Assembly (NCBI GenBank): GCA_025594325.1
Contig: JANHCV010000003.1
Span: 434,001-498,000 of the forward strand
Reading direction: 5' to 3'
DNA from: Blastocladiella emersonii ATCC 22665
Lineage: Eukaryota > Blastocladiomycota > Blastocladiomycetes > Blastocladiales > Blastocladiaceae
DNA: 64,000 nt
The position numbers and the translations under genes are program-made. This document shows, one piece after another, positions 52,115-63,171 of this stretch (the stretch's first letter is position 1; each line of letters opens with the position of its first letter). The notes below the pieces were generated by a model. The model ran no database searches and was not told where the DNA came from. It saw only the letters and a program-made list of their open reading frames with translations.

Positions 52115-53997
52115 TCACATGTACTCGACGCTGCGGTTAGCGCACCGGCGCGCGTTGCGGCCAAACTCCCGCCGCTCCTCCTTGGTGCCAAAGTAGAGGC
52201 GGGCGATCTCCGAGTCGAGGTGCGAGGTCGGGTCGCTCGACGGGTCGGCCGTGAAGAAGTCGACGATGGCCTGCAGGTGCGACTTGGGGTCGTCCATGCG
52301 CTCGACGCTACGGGGGAGGAGCAAGGTGAGCGGTTTGCGCACGAACCGAGGGAGAAGCGGTGCGAATGAGGCGTACCGGTAGATGGGGAAGCCGTCCTGC
52401 GAGACGTTCGGGTGGTAGAAGGGCGTGATGAAGCTAGGCAAGCGAACGGTCGAGTCAGCAGGGACATCCCGAAGCCGCGTCACGAGAGTGCCGTACCAGA
52501 CACGCGGCCGAATGGTCGGGAAGTCCTTGTGGAACACGAAGCGCACGCGGAAGATGCCGCCCCTACACGTCCACGATCAATCGTCAGCTCTGCCCGTCGA
52601 GGCACCCGCACCACCCTCCAAAAACCGTACTCGTAGTTGGTCCCGGGCCGGCCAAAGATGGTGGTGATCCAGACGTAGGGGTTGCCGTCCTCGAGCTCGA
52701 GGTCGAGCTGGCCGTCGAACAGCTTGGAGTTGATGACCTGGTTGAACTGCGACTGCAGCTGCGAGTAGGTGAGGATCGAGGACCCGGACCAGTCGTCGGT
52801 CTTGGACTCTGCGATCCACTGGGTCGTCTCCTCGTTGACGCGGGTGAAGAGGCGCTTGAGCCGCTGCTCGAGGTCTGGGTAGCTGAAGTCGCCCTCCATG
52901 ATGTTGCCCGAGTTCTCAAAGGCCATGCGCTCGAACCGCTGCCCGACCGTCACCTTCTTGGACTCGGTCTCGACGATTTGCTACGCGTGCGGGCCGCGGG
53001 GGCAGGTCAGTCGCGGCGGGTCGAGGGGAGTTGCCAGAAGTGCGAACGCGCGTACCAGGTAGCGGCGGTAGTAGCACATGAAAAGGTACTTGGACACGTC
53101 CTCGAACTCGCGCCGCGCCGACGCCGCGGTGCCAAAGAAGCTCTCAAGGCTAGACGGAGCGGGACACGGAGTCGGGTCAGTCACTGACTGCGAGTCGTGC
53201 CAGCTGCGGTGCGACTTACCGGTCGCAGACGGAGATGCGGATCGTCTCGTGCTTGATCTTGAGGTTGTAGAGGTCCGACTTCTTGGTGTGGTTCGGGTCG
53301 CTGCGGGTGCGGTTGCGCTCGAAGCCGGGCTCGTTCTCGTAGGGCCGCTCGCCCATGAGCGACTGGATCGAGATGAGCACCGACAGGATGCCGTGGGCTA
53401 CGGGACGCGTGCGCGGGGGTGTGAGTTTCGAGTGGCCGAGTGGCCGGATCACTCCCGTGGGCTGAGCGACGCGTACCAGAGTTCCAGTTCTCGCTGGGCT
53501 GCCCCGGCCAGGTGCCGAGGATCGAGAGGCACACCTTGCCGTTGCCGTAGATCTGTTTTCATCGCACGGAGTGTGAGCGACTCGGCCAAGGTCGCGTGTG
53601 ACAGCGACGCACGTTCGGGTTGAACCGGGTGCGGCCCTGGTTGGTCGTCTCGGCGACGACCTTGGGGCTCTCGGTTGGGTAGTTGGACGGGAACGTGAAG
53701 CGGAACACGAACTGGCCGAACGCGTACGCCGTGTCGGGGCTGCCCGTAATCATGGCTACACCGTTGCCGTGCGTTAGTTTCTCGCACTCGACCTCGAACA
53801 GCACGGGCGTACCGAGAACGGTCGTCACATCATCCTCGTTGTACGACAGGTGGAACTGGACGTCCGGGTTGCGCTCGATGTCGTTGACTGGACGGACGCG
53901 CGCGAGGAGGCCGTCAGCATCACGCCCACAATCAGGTTCCAGCGGGACGGGGACACGGACGCTCGCGCAGGATGCGCAGGGCCATCTTGGACGCCAT
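52115..53997 (-). CDS. Tandem UBC-domain ubiquitin-conjugating enzyme, UBE2Z-like
   Basis: Ten exons (minus): 53997-53961, 53887-53813, 53755-53613, 53552-53477, 53397-53220, 53149-53056, 52980-52631, 52562-52497, 52433-52377, 52307-52115, giving 422 residues. The first UBC domain (about 5-165) has [19 protein letters not shown], the active-site Cys93 in [12 protein letters not shown] and [10 protein letters not shown], matching UBE2Z (a UBA6-specific E2). The helical extension that follows UBC in UBE2Z ([19 protein letters not shown] and onward) is present. A second UBC-like domain follows (about 290-390: [36 protein letters not shown]). Its HPN motif lacks the downstream cysteine, so it looks catalytically dead, like a UEV. 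Human UBE2Z (354 residues) has only the first domain. Confidence 0.88.
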
Positions 53998-54360
53998 GGC
54001 GACGAGCGGGGGTAGGGGTGGGTGTGATGCAAGAGTCCAGATGGCGGCGGCGCGTCGATGCTCGCGCGCGCGGGAGTGGGTTCGTTCGTGAGGGGGCGCC
54101 CGCGCGGCCGTGGTCCGTGCGTGCAGAGCTTTCGTTTGCGTCAAGTCGCGGAGTGCGTTGCGTCGTCCGCGAGGGAGGGAGGGAGCGAAGGGAGGGGAGA
54201 GAGCGGTGAGCCGCAGCGCGCGACGCGTCGCCTGCCATCCTGCCCGCCACCCGCCTCGGGCAGCGAGTCACACCACACCTCAACTCAGTCCAGCTCGAAG
54301 GGAAACAAACCGTGGGATGACGTGTAAAATAGTAGCACAAAACCTGTCCTCATCCTTCTC
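53998..54360. other. Intergenic region upstream of the E2 gene
   Basis: 363 bases holding the E2 promoter and the 3' end of NAA15. A purine-rich stretch lies at about 54160-54210 and a CGACGCGTCGCC word near 54220. No coding sense is supported. Confidence 0.4.
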
Positions 54361-57213
54361 TCAATCCAGGAGGAACGCGTCGCGCGCGGCCTCGAGCACC
54401 TCGTCCGCGAGGTCGCCGGCGCCGCCCTCGGTGAGCGAGTGCGCGGCGGCGGTCGCGGCCTTGAACGTCGTCGAGCGCCAGACGCCGACGACGGCGAGCC
54501 ACGCGCGGACCGCGCCGGCCGCCACGTCGCGGTCGCCGAGCACCAGGGACACGCGCGCCGCGGCCACGGCGTGCGCGAGGGACGCGGTGCCGTGCACGGC
54601 GAGGAACGCGCTGTTGCGGTCGGCCAAGGGCGTGAGCTCGGTGGCGCCCTCGTTTTGAAGCTGAGCCAGGCCCTCGACGACCACGGACCGGACCGACTCG
54701 TCGATCGCCTGCGCCTCCTCGGCGTCGGCCTCGGTGACGAGCGCCTGGAGCGTGAGCGTGCGCTGGTGCGTGTCCGGGTGCTCGGGCGCGATGGCGTGCA
54801 TCTGCTGGACCGCGCGGAGGGCGAACAGCCATTGCTGCTGCTGCGCGTACACGTCGAAGGCGAGCTTGTGGGTCTCGAGGCGGTGGCCGGCGTACGTCTC
54901 GAGGAGCGTGACGAGCTTGGCGGCGGCCTCGAGGGGCTCAGTCGCGAGGAACTTGGCGCCGAGCGGGTCGAGGTCCGCGGGCGGCGGCGGCGGCTTGTTG
55001 TCGTCGGCCGCGTCCTTGGCATGCTTCTTCTTCTCCTTGGCCGCGAGCTTCTTGGCCGCGGTCGCCGCCGCCTCGGCCTCGGCGACCTGCGCAGCAAACT
55101 CGGGCGTGGCCTTGACGCGGTGGACGCGCAGGTACTCCTCGATGGCGGCGCGCGCGGCGCGGGTAAAGTACGGGTGGCTGCGCAGCGTGTCCTCCCACCG
55201 CAGCGTGGCGACGTACGCGCGCAGCGTCATCTTGCGCAGGCAGTACGAGTGGAAGTCGAACTGGTCGTCGTCAAACTCGCGGAAGTGGCCGACGAGCTGC
55301 TCAAACTTCTTGAGCGCGGGTCCGTGCCGGCCGGCCGCGGCGTGCGCGTGCCCGCACTCGAACGCGAACCACTGGCACTGCATGTCGACGAGGTCGGCGA
55401 TCGGGTTGGCGATATCGGGCCGCGCGAACAGGCGGATCGTCGCCTCGGCCTGCTCGATCTCGCCGTTGCGGATCAGGTACTTGGTGCACTTGGTGTTGAG
55501 GTACCGGTCCTTGAGGTCCACCTTGCGCGCCGCCTCGAGCGTGTCGCGCGCGCGCTGCGCGTCGCCCGCGTGCTTGTAGATGCGGCCCTCGAGCATCAGC
55601 AGCTCGGGCACCGGTCGCTCCGCGTCCTGCTCGGCCACCGCCTGCCGCACGTGCTCCAGCGCAACCGCGCGCTCGCCCTGCCGGTCGTAGTACTGCGCGA
55701 GGAAGTAGTGCAGCCACAGCTTGCCCTCGGCGCCCGTGGCCGCGTCGGCGTCGGCGTTGGCGGTCTCGAGCAGCCGCTGGGCCACGCTCTCGAGGACCGG
55801 CGCCTTGTCGGCGTCGTCGTACAGCGGGCGCAGGTTGGCGAACAGCGAGGGGACGCCCTTGGCGACGTTGGCGACAATGTACTGCTCGAGGCGGGCGGCG
55901 AACAGGTCCGATTTGGCGTCGGCCTCGATGAGGAGCATGAGCTGGATGAGGCCAGACTTGGGGTACTCCTCGGCAAGCCCCTCGAGTACGTCGACGGGGG
56001 CCTCCTGGGCGGCGCGGATGAACCCGTCGACGTAGTTGCGCGAGTCCGGGTTGGTCTTGATGAGCTTGGCGTACGCCTCCATGGCGCGCTCGTGGTGGCC
56101 GAGGGTGACGAGCAGGTGCGCGCGGCGCTCCTGCACGGCGCGCACGTCGCACACGACGCGCTCCATGGCGTCGAGCTCGTCGAGCGCGCGGTCCAGCTCG
56201 CCCGCTTCCTCGAGGATCTCGTTCTTGTACATGAGCATCTCGGACCAGTCCCAGTCGCGCGGCGGCGGCGCCGGGTTGTAGGTGCCCTGCCACGCCTCGA
56301 TCATGGCCAGCGCCGTGTCGTAATCCTTGAGCAGGTGGTTCGCGACCACCAGGCCCACCAGGTGTGGCCGCTGGTGCACGCCGCGGAACATGCGCGCGAG
56401 CAGCTCGCGCGTCGCCTACGCGTTCGGGGACTGGGGGTCAGTCGTGCGCGCGAGGGACGCGGTGCGGCGACGAGAACGCGCGCGCGTACCTTGTACCCGG
56501 CGTAGTCGCGGGTCTGGATCTGCAGCAGCGCGAGGTCGCGGAGGATCTGGACATTGTGCTACACGCCGCGACCAATCCCACGAGTCAGTCCACGGTATTC
56601 GCACGCCAACCGCGCAAACACGTACCGAGTCAAGCTTGAGCGCCTCGTGGTAGCACTTGATCGCCTCCGCGTACTCCTTGCCGCCGCGATGGATCAGGCC
56701 GTAGACGTGCCAGATGATGTGCGATCCGGGGTCGAGCTCGACGGCCTTGCGCACCTCCTTGAACCCTTCCTCGCGCTGGTCGAGCTGCGACATGAACAGG
56801 CCCTTCATGGCGTGCGACTCGCCGTGGTCGGGCACCTTCTTGAGGATGCCCTCGACCGCCTTGAGCCCCTTCTTGTACTGCTTGGTCTCGTACATCTTGA
56901 GCACCGTCTTGAAGATGGTCGCCTCCTTGGCCGGCAGCGGCTTGCGCTGCTGTGCGGCCGCCGACGCGGACTTGGCGCCCCCGGCCGCGGCCGCTGCGCG
57001 CGCCGCCTTGAGCGCCGCTGCCGTCTTGGCGAGCGACGCGGACGCGGCCGACGTCGGCTTGGCTGCGCCGTTGCTACTGCTGGCAGCGGAGGCAGACGCG
57101 GACGTCGCGGCGGCAGCGGCAGCCGTCTTGGCCTCGGCTTTGGCCTTGGCGGCCTCGACGAGGGCCTTGGGCGGCGCCGTCTTGGGCTTGCCCATGTTAC
57201 GCTTCGGAGGCAT
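54361..57213 (-). CDS. NAA15: NatA auxiliary subunit NAA15 (N-terminal acetyltransferase)
   Basis: Anchors the catalytic subunit NAA10 to the ribosome for cotranslational N-terminal acetylation. Exons (minus) are 57213-56626, 56558-56490 and 56415-54361, giving 903 residues. Tetratricopeptide helices cover most of the protein (ATIFKTVLKMYETKQYKKGL, GESHAMKGLFMSQL, HVYGLIHRGGKEYAEAIKCY, RDLALLQIQTRDYAGYK). The C-terminal part contains the family's basic KKLAAKEKKKHAKDAADD segment near residue 640, followed by DLDPLGAKFLATEPLEAA. The first 90 residues are an Ala/Ser/Lys-rich extension not found in yeast or human NAA15, which start near PLPAKEATIF. Both introns start GTACG. Divergent from the diamine acetyltransferase gene. 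Confidence 0.93.
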
Positions 57214-57738
57214 GGTTGCGGGTTATACGAGGGGGGACTAGACAAGAGGTCGCGGACCGAATCCGCGGTCGTCGTGAGCGATCGGTGGGGCGTGCGCGGG
57301 TTCCCGGCCTCGTGTCTACTCGGGACGAGTGATAGCACGGCCAAGAACCATCGTGCAAGGCATAAAGCGCACTTACAGGTCGGTGCAGCAGTCCCTGGAG
57401 CGTCCAGTAGTCGTCGAGTCCGGTATGGATAGCCCTCGCGCGCGCGTGCCGATCCGCGTCGTGGTTGATACGTTGCAGGTAGCGAGAGTATGAGGGGGCG
57501 CGTCTGCGGCCGACTGGGTGCGGGGGTCGGAGGAGCGGTCGGGCCCTGAGAAGCGCAGCGACCGAGGGGAACCGCCAAAGTGATCCGCGGTGCGAAACCC
57601 GAGTTTGAGACGCGCGCGTGCCGCCCACGTGCGCGTTTCGTCGCGTCTCCGGCTCGCCTCGGCCCGGGTCCGCCGATCCCTCAAAACCCCCCAGGTGCGC
57701 GCGCTAAGCCTCTTCTCTCCCCTCCCCAAAATTTTGCC
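57214..57738. promoter_or_regulatory. Divergent promoter, NAA15 and diamine acetyltransferase
   Basis: 525 bases between divergent start codons. Open frames on both strands are arginine-rich shadows. No TATA box is seen. Confidence 0.4.
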
Positions 57739-58455
57739 ATGTCATCGAACGCACCCGCCGCCACTGCGACCAAGAAGAAGCTCTGCGAGTTCCTGACGCC
57801 GACCCTGCGGCCCATCGAGGAGCGCGACCTGCCGGCCATCCTCGAGATGATCCGCGAGCTGGCCGCCTTCGAGAAGATGGAGGATGACGTCGTGGCCACG
57901 GTCGACGTGCTCCGCACCTCGCTGTTCCCGACCGACGCCGACGTGCTCTCGGGCAAGGCCGTGCGGTCCGCGCGCGCCGTGGTCCTCGAGCGCGAGCTGA
58001 TGCCCGGCGAGGAGTACGCTACTCGTTGCCATGACGATGGACGGACGGCTCGCTGACTCCTCGGGAATAGGCCCACGACGACGCTCAAGTACGCCACGTC
58101 CGCGGTGCACCCGACGCGCCTGGTTCTTGGGTTCTGCCTGTACTACTTTTCGTTCTCGACGTTCCTAGGCCACCACAACGTGTACGTCGAGGACCTGTGC
58201 GTGCGCGAGCCGTACCGCGCCTTTGGGTACGGCACGGTGCTGCTGCACTCGGTGATCCGCCACGCCGTCGTGCACCACGGCGCCAAGCGCGTCCAGTGGG
58301 CGTGCCTCAAGTGGAACACGAACGCCATCTGCTTCTACGAGCAAAAGTGCGGCGCCAAGCCCGAAGACGAGTGGACCGTCTACCGCCTCACGGGCCCGCG
58401 CCTCGAGGAGTACCGCGACTACGTTGCGCCGGGCGGGAACACGATCAGCGAGTAG
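57739..58455 (+). CDS. Diamine (spermidine/spermine-type) N-acetyltransferase
   Basis: A GNAT-family enzyme that transfers acetyl from acetyl-CoA to polyamines or related amines. Exons 57739-58013 and 58071-58455 give 219 residues. The fold is visible: LRPIEERDLPAILEMIRELA (strand 1, helix 1), LGFCLYYFSFSTFLG and VYVEDLCVREPYRAFGYGTV (strands 4-5 with the acetyl-CoA loop RAFGYG), WACLKWNTNAICFYEQKCGA (strand 6 and helix 4) and WTVYRLTG. The FCLYYFSFSTFLG block is characteristic of SAT1/SAT2. Residues 1-20 are an extra Ala/Lys-rich lead. Thialysine or other amines are alternative substrates. Confidence 0.85.
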
Positions 58456-58565
58456 TGGATGGATGGGTAGGGGTTTCCCGTTCTATATCGCATTTTTGTT
58501 TGGATTTTGGGGGGCTTTAGGGGTACACTGCCATGAAGGGAGAGAGAAGAGGGGATCGAGGACAC

Positions 58566-60368
58566 TCACGAAGCCGCGGACGGCGCGCCGACCCGTGGCG
58601 TCTTGACCGACGGTGCAGGCGACCCGGTCCCCGCAGCCGCCGGCGACGGCGGCCCCGTACTTCCCCACCGCAGCGGGCTCTTATGGCTCGGCAGCGACGG
58701 CACGGGCGGGATCGGCGGCACGTCGGGCGCGTCGCCCATGCTCTGCAGCACCAGGTCGAGGTCGTCGAGCAGGTTGTCCATCTGCGCCGCCATCACCGAC
58801 TTGCGCCGGCGCCCGTTCGACCCGAGGTACGCCGGCGCGCTCGCCGACGTGTCGATGGTCCCCGCCGACGACGCCTGCGACATGATCGAGAACGGCCGCG
58901 ACCCCGACGGCGACCGCGTGTACCCGCCCGTGTGCGAGGCCGACGTGGGGGACCGTGGCGCCGACACGGGCGACGCGCCGAAGATGCTCGTCGGCCGCGG
59001 GAGCGCGCGGTTGGACGTGGACGTCGGGAGCGCGGCGACCAGGTCCTCGATCCGCGACGGCATCATGCGCGGCGTGCCGGGTGCCGGGCCGACGCTCCGG
59101 CTGCGCGGCGCGGCGTTCGCCGGGGAGCGACCGACCGACGGCGACGACGTGTACCCGAGCGCGTGGTTGCGCGAGCTCATCGACAGGTGCGTCGGCGACG
59201 GCAGCAGGTCGCCGCTATCCTCGTCGTACCCGCCGCCGGCGCCGATCGCGAGCCGCGTCGAGCCCTGCGGCGTCGGCACGAACAGCGACTTGGTCCGCGT
59301 GCGCCGCGGCAGATCGACGCCGCTATCGCTCGTGTCGCCACGGGACCGGCCGCGGCCCGAGTCGTACTCGTCCATCTCATCGTGATGGTGGTGGCGCGAC
59401 TGCGGAGCCGGGATGGGGGGCGGGCGGTCGCGCATCCCGCCGCTCGGCGCAATCAGCGCCATGGGCGCGGTCGGCGCGGCGCGCGGGACGAGCGACCCAG
59501 TGCTGCTGTGCGTCGGCGAGAGCGGCGGCGACGGCGGTGCGCGGTGGTGCCCCGACACGATGCTGCCGGCGTCGCTGAGGCTCGGGCGCCGTGGGCCGCC
59601 GCCGACGGACCGTGGGCCGCTCTGCAGCGCGGGATACCGGAAGTTGGATCCGGCGTACTCGGACCCGGCAGCGCTGCGGCCGCCGTACATGCTGGTGCCC
59701 GCGGCGCCGCTGTCGCCGCCGTAGTAGCCGGTCGTGTACACGGACGCGCCCTCGGCGGCGGACGCGATGGTCGGCGTGTGGATCGACGAGGTGGCCGAGT
59801 TGGTGCGGCTGCGGTTGCCGTTGGACGGGGCCGGCGGAGCGAGGCCAACGCCCGCGGACGGGATCGTGGCGCCAGCGGCGGCGGCCGGGTAGTTGGTGAA
59901 GGACGAGCTGATGAGGTTGAGTGCGGGCTCGGTGCCGTGCTTGAGCCAGGCGAGCATGGCCTTGATGGCGTTGACCCACATGCGCAGCGACTCGGGCGAG
60001 TGGGCGTCGATCTCGAGCACCTTGGCCGGCTTGGACGTGGGCCGCGGCGCGAGCGGGTCCTTGGTCACGGCCACGTTGAGCAGCTGGATGATGGTGCCGC
60101 CGTGTGCGGCGCGGGTTGGCGACGTCCCAAAGGCGCCGCCGACGGACGCATCGCCGTCGCGCACGCGCGCCGACGCCTCGTCGCTGAAGTTGATGCGCGC
60201 GACACACTTGCGCGGGTCCGACGTGTCGTTGGACGGGTACAGCGACAAGTACGGCACGCCCACCTCGAGCACGCCGTAGTACAGCCGCCACTTGGCGCCC
60301 GCGAGCCGGAACCGGCTCCGCGGCTCTTGCACGAGCAGCGGCCCGTTGGCGAGCAGCCGGCGGACCAT
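58566..60368 (-). CDS. PH-like domain protein with long disordered tail
   Basis: An open frame of 600 residues from the first ATG (60368). The frame stays open upstream to a TAA and TAG near 60440, so an upstream exon joined at the CTAG acceptor is possible. The N-terminal 150 residues look like a pleckstrin-homology domain: RFRLAGAKWRLYYGVLEVGV, LSLYPSND, VARINFSDE and a final amphipathic helix SLRMWVNAIKAMLAWL. The remainder is Ser/Pro/Gly/Arg-rich without domains, ending VKTPRVGAPSAAS. A GTGAGT at the very end could be a donor, so the C-terminus may differ. PH domains bind phosphoinositides or proteins; the partner is unknown. Divergent from the Na+/H+ exchanger gene. Confidence 0.65.
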   Translation of the reverse strand: MVRRLLANGPLLVQEPRSRFRLAGAKWRLYYGVLEVGVPYLSLYPSNDTSDPRKCVARINFSDEASARVRDGDASVGGAFGTSPTRAAHGGTIIQLLNVAVTKDPLAPRPTSKPAKVLEIDAHSPESLRMWVNAIKAMLAWLKHGTEPALNLISSSFTNYPAAAAGATIPSAGVGLAPPAPSNGNRSRTNSATSSIHTPTIASAAEGASVYTTGYYGGDSGAAGTSMYGGRSAAGSEYAGSNFRYPALQSGPRSVGGGPRRPSLSDAGSIVSGHHRAPPSPPLSPTHSSTGSLVPRAAPTAPMALIAPSGGMRDRPPPIPAPQSRHHHHDEMDEYDSGRGRSRGDTSDSGVDLPRRTRTKSLFVPTPQGSTRLAIGAGGGYDEDSGDLLPSPTHLSMSSRNHALGYTSSPSVGRSPANAAPRSRSVGPAPGTPRMMPSRIEDLVAALPTSTSNRALPRPTSIFGASPVSAPRSPTSASHTGGYTRSPSGSRPFSIMSQASSAGTIDTSASAPAYLGSNGRRRKSVMAAQMDNLLDDLDLVLQSMGDAPDVPPIPPVPSLPSHKSPLRWGSTGPPSPAAAGTGSPAPSVKTPRVGAPSAAS

Positions 60369-60905
60369 GTTCAAGTGGTTGGCGAGCAAGTCCCGCAAAG
60401 TCGTTGATTCGGCGGCCGTCGTGGAGGGCGGCCCTGCGTGAGCTAGTTACGTGATAGCACGACGATGGAGGAGGAGGGAGCCCGTGATCGGCCAGGGCCG
60501 CTGTGCGAAGGGAGAGGAGGGACGGCGGATGATAAAAAGTGGTGGCGTAAAAGTCGTTGATGCTGGCGCAGGTGCCACACCCCGGCGTGATTGGCTAGGC
60601 GCCGATCGCCACCCACGTGCGATGTAATGAAGTTTCCGCCGTCACCTATTTTCGGCGGAGAGGGCACTGTCTCCCCGGTGTCTCGCACCGCACACGTGAG
60701 GGGGCGACGCGTCCCTGCCGCCGGCCTCTGCCCATGTGTGTGTGAAAACGGGCGACGCGCGCCGCAACGCATACGCGATCTCGCCCCGCTCCCCGCTCCG
60801 CTCTCCTCGGATCGCCCGCTGCTGGACTCTACGCATCGACACCCTGATCATCGAATACCCAACACCACCGAATACGACGACCGCGAAGCGACGACCACCG
60901 CCACC
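60369..60905. promoter_or_regulatory. Divergent promoter, PH-like gene and Na+/H+ exchanger
   Basis: 537 bases. It contains GCGACGCGTCCC near 60707. No TATA box is clear. The minus-side start is uncertain (see the PH-like gene). Confidence 0.4.
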
Positions 60906-62757
60906 ATGACCGACTCGAGCCTGCACTCGCTCAGCGAGAAGGCGCTGCTCATGCTGGCGCTCATCCTGCTGGCGTTCAACATTGCCGGATGGATGAAGAA
61001 GCGCGAGTTCAAGTACTTTGGCGAGACGGCCATGTTCATCTCCGTCGGTGCGGATCCGCGCGTCGTCTGCCGCCTCGATCGTCGTGACTGACGTACCGCA
61101 TCACATGTAGGACTCGGCACGAGTATCATCTTCCGGCTCATGTACGCGCTGATCGGCGGCGACTCCAACATCCTCAAGGATGTGCAGCTGTCGACGAGCT
61201 TCTTCTACATGGTCCTGCTCCCGCCCATCATCTTCGAGGTACGCTTGCCCGCTCGCCGCTCCCCGAAACGCCCGCGAGACTAACCCCCGATCAATTGCGC
61301 GAGTGTAGGGAGGGTACAGCGTGCACCGGATGCTCTTCTTCAAGAACGTGCCGACGATCCTCAGTCTCGCGTTTGCCGGCGGCGTCTTCTCGACGGTGGT
61401 CATCGCCATCATCATGTACATCTGCACGTCGGTGATGACGACGCCGCTGTCCATGATCGAGGCGCTCATCTTCGGGTCGCTCATCTCGTCGACGGACCCC
61501 GTCAGCATCCTGGCGATGCTGCCGCGCGAGACGGACCGGACCCTGTACATCATGATCTTTGGCGAGTCGGCGCTCAACGACGCCGTGTCCATCATCCTGT
61601 ACCGGTTCTTCTCGACGTTTGCCGCGCCCGAAATGGGCAAGCTCACGTTCGGCACCTTCCTGCTGTCGGTGCTCAGCTCCATCTGGGTGTTTGCCGGGTC
61701 GCTCATCACGGGGGTCGTGGTCGCGCTGCTGTTCGCCAAGCTGACCAAGCACCAGAAGCTGACGCACGAGGCCGAGACGTACGAGGTGATCATGCTGCTC
61801 GTCTTCGCCTACTCGTCGTACCTGCTGGCCGAGATCCTCGGGCTGACGGGCATCATCAGCGTCTTCTTCGCGGGCGTCGCCATGGCGCACTACGCGAAGC
61901 CCAACCTCACGAGCACGTCCAACATGATCTCCAAGCACGCGCTGCGCGTCTTCTCGGCCATGTGCGACTCGTTCATCTTCATGTACCTCGGCATGGGTCT
62001 GCTGGCGTTCCCCAAGGCCAAGTACGTGCCGTACGTGATCATCAGCGCCATCGCCGCCATCGCCGCGGGCCGGTGCCACGTTTTCCTCATCTGCGGCATG
62101 CAGAACCTGGCCTCGCGCACGTCCTCGACCATCGCCCGCGTCCCTTTTGCCCACCAGCTGTTCCTGTGGTTCTCGGGCCTCCGCGGCGCCGTCGCCTTTG
62201 CCCTCGCCGTCCAGCTCCTCGACAACCACGACCTCTCCGAGTACGCGCGCAGCACCATCTTCGGCACTGCCATCATCGTCATCGTGACCACCGTGTTCGG
62301 GCTCAACATCCTGACCCCGATCCTCATCGAGAAGCTCCCCATCACCGACAGCTCCGCAGCCGCCGCGACCGCCGGTTCGGGCGGGCACGGTGGCGACGAC
62401 GACGCGTCGTCCGAGGCCGGCGACGAGGCCCTCGACGAGTCCGAGATCCCGCCCGGCTTCTTCGGCTGGGCGTACCGCCTCGACCGCGACCGCATCCGCC
62501 CCTTCTTCACCAACCTGCAGAACGGCGGCCGCGGGCGCACGCCCGTCGGCGGCCACGACCACGGCAGCACCGCCGCCGGCCGGTACGCGCAGGTCGGCAC
62601 CGGCGAGGGGATCAACCTCGACGACCTCACGGACGGCGACGTGGTTTCGCTTACGGCGCCGCCTAGCAAGGTTGGCGACGAGTTTGGTGGGAAGAAGGAT
62701 GTGGCGGAGGTCGCGGCGACGGGCGCGATCCGGAGTAACGCTGCCATGAGCGACTGA
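60906..62757 (+). CDS. Endosomal-type Na+(K+)/H+ exchanger (NHE/CPA1)
   Basis: Exchanges monovalent cations for protons across endosomal or Golgi membranes, setting lumenal pH. Exons 60906-61047, 61111-61238 and 61309-62757 give 572 residues. About eleven or twelve membrane spans are visible. Family motifs are FFYMVLLPPIIFEGGYSVHR, SSTDPVSILAML (near residue 151) and FGESALNDAVSIILYRF (near 174) with the transport-site Asp and neighbouring residues, then FLWFSGLRGAVAFALAVQL. The sequence is closest in pattern to NHE6/7/9 and yeast Nhx1. The C-terminal tail (about 90 residues) is acidic, then Gly-rich. Introns start GTGCG and GTACG. Confidence 0.93.
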
Positions 62758-63171
62758 GTTGTTTTGTGTGGGCGGGCGCGAGAGGGCCGGTAGGCTGCGA
62801 CGATACATGCGTTTCTGTATGCGTCGCATTGTCCTCGCCCCGTCTCGATCTGTTGAGGCCGCGGGAGGCGCGCCTCGACCTGGCACTCAACAGCGCGCGA
62901 GGAACACAGCCGTGAGGCGCTAAACGACAAGCACGATGCGCTCGAGCGAACGAAGCGTTGACGCGCGCGAACAACGCAACGCGAGACGCGTCCACCTCAC
63001 CTGATGTGGTTTCAGTTCAGCCTCTCACTCCACTCCACTCCTCCTCCCTCTCGCGAGACACTCGGATTGAAGAACCGTGGTTTTTGTATTCAAATCACGC
63101 TAAAAGAAACCGAGAAACTGTACAATGGCCGCGCGCGCACGGGCGACGGCAGCCGAGGCGGGCGGGCGGGC
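62758..63171. other. Convergent intergenic region
   Basis: 414 bases between the 3' ends of the exchanger and ferritin genes. Contains GAGACGCGTCC (62980-62990). No gene is supported. Confidence 0.45.

Noticed and set aside
52561-52630. Alternative donor GTTTTT in the E2 gene (exon ending at TACG)
   Set aside because: It breaks the frame; the GTACGG three bases earlier restores [11 protein letters not shown], as expected for a UBC strand.
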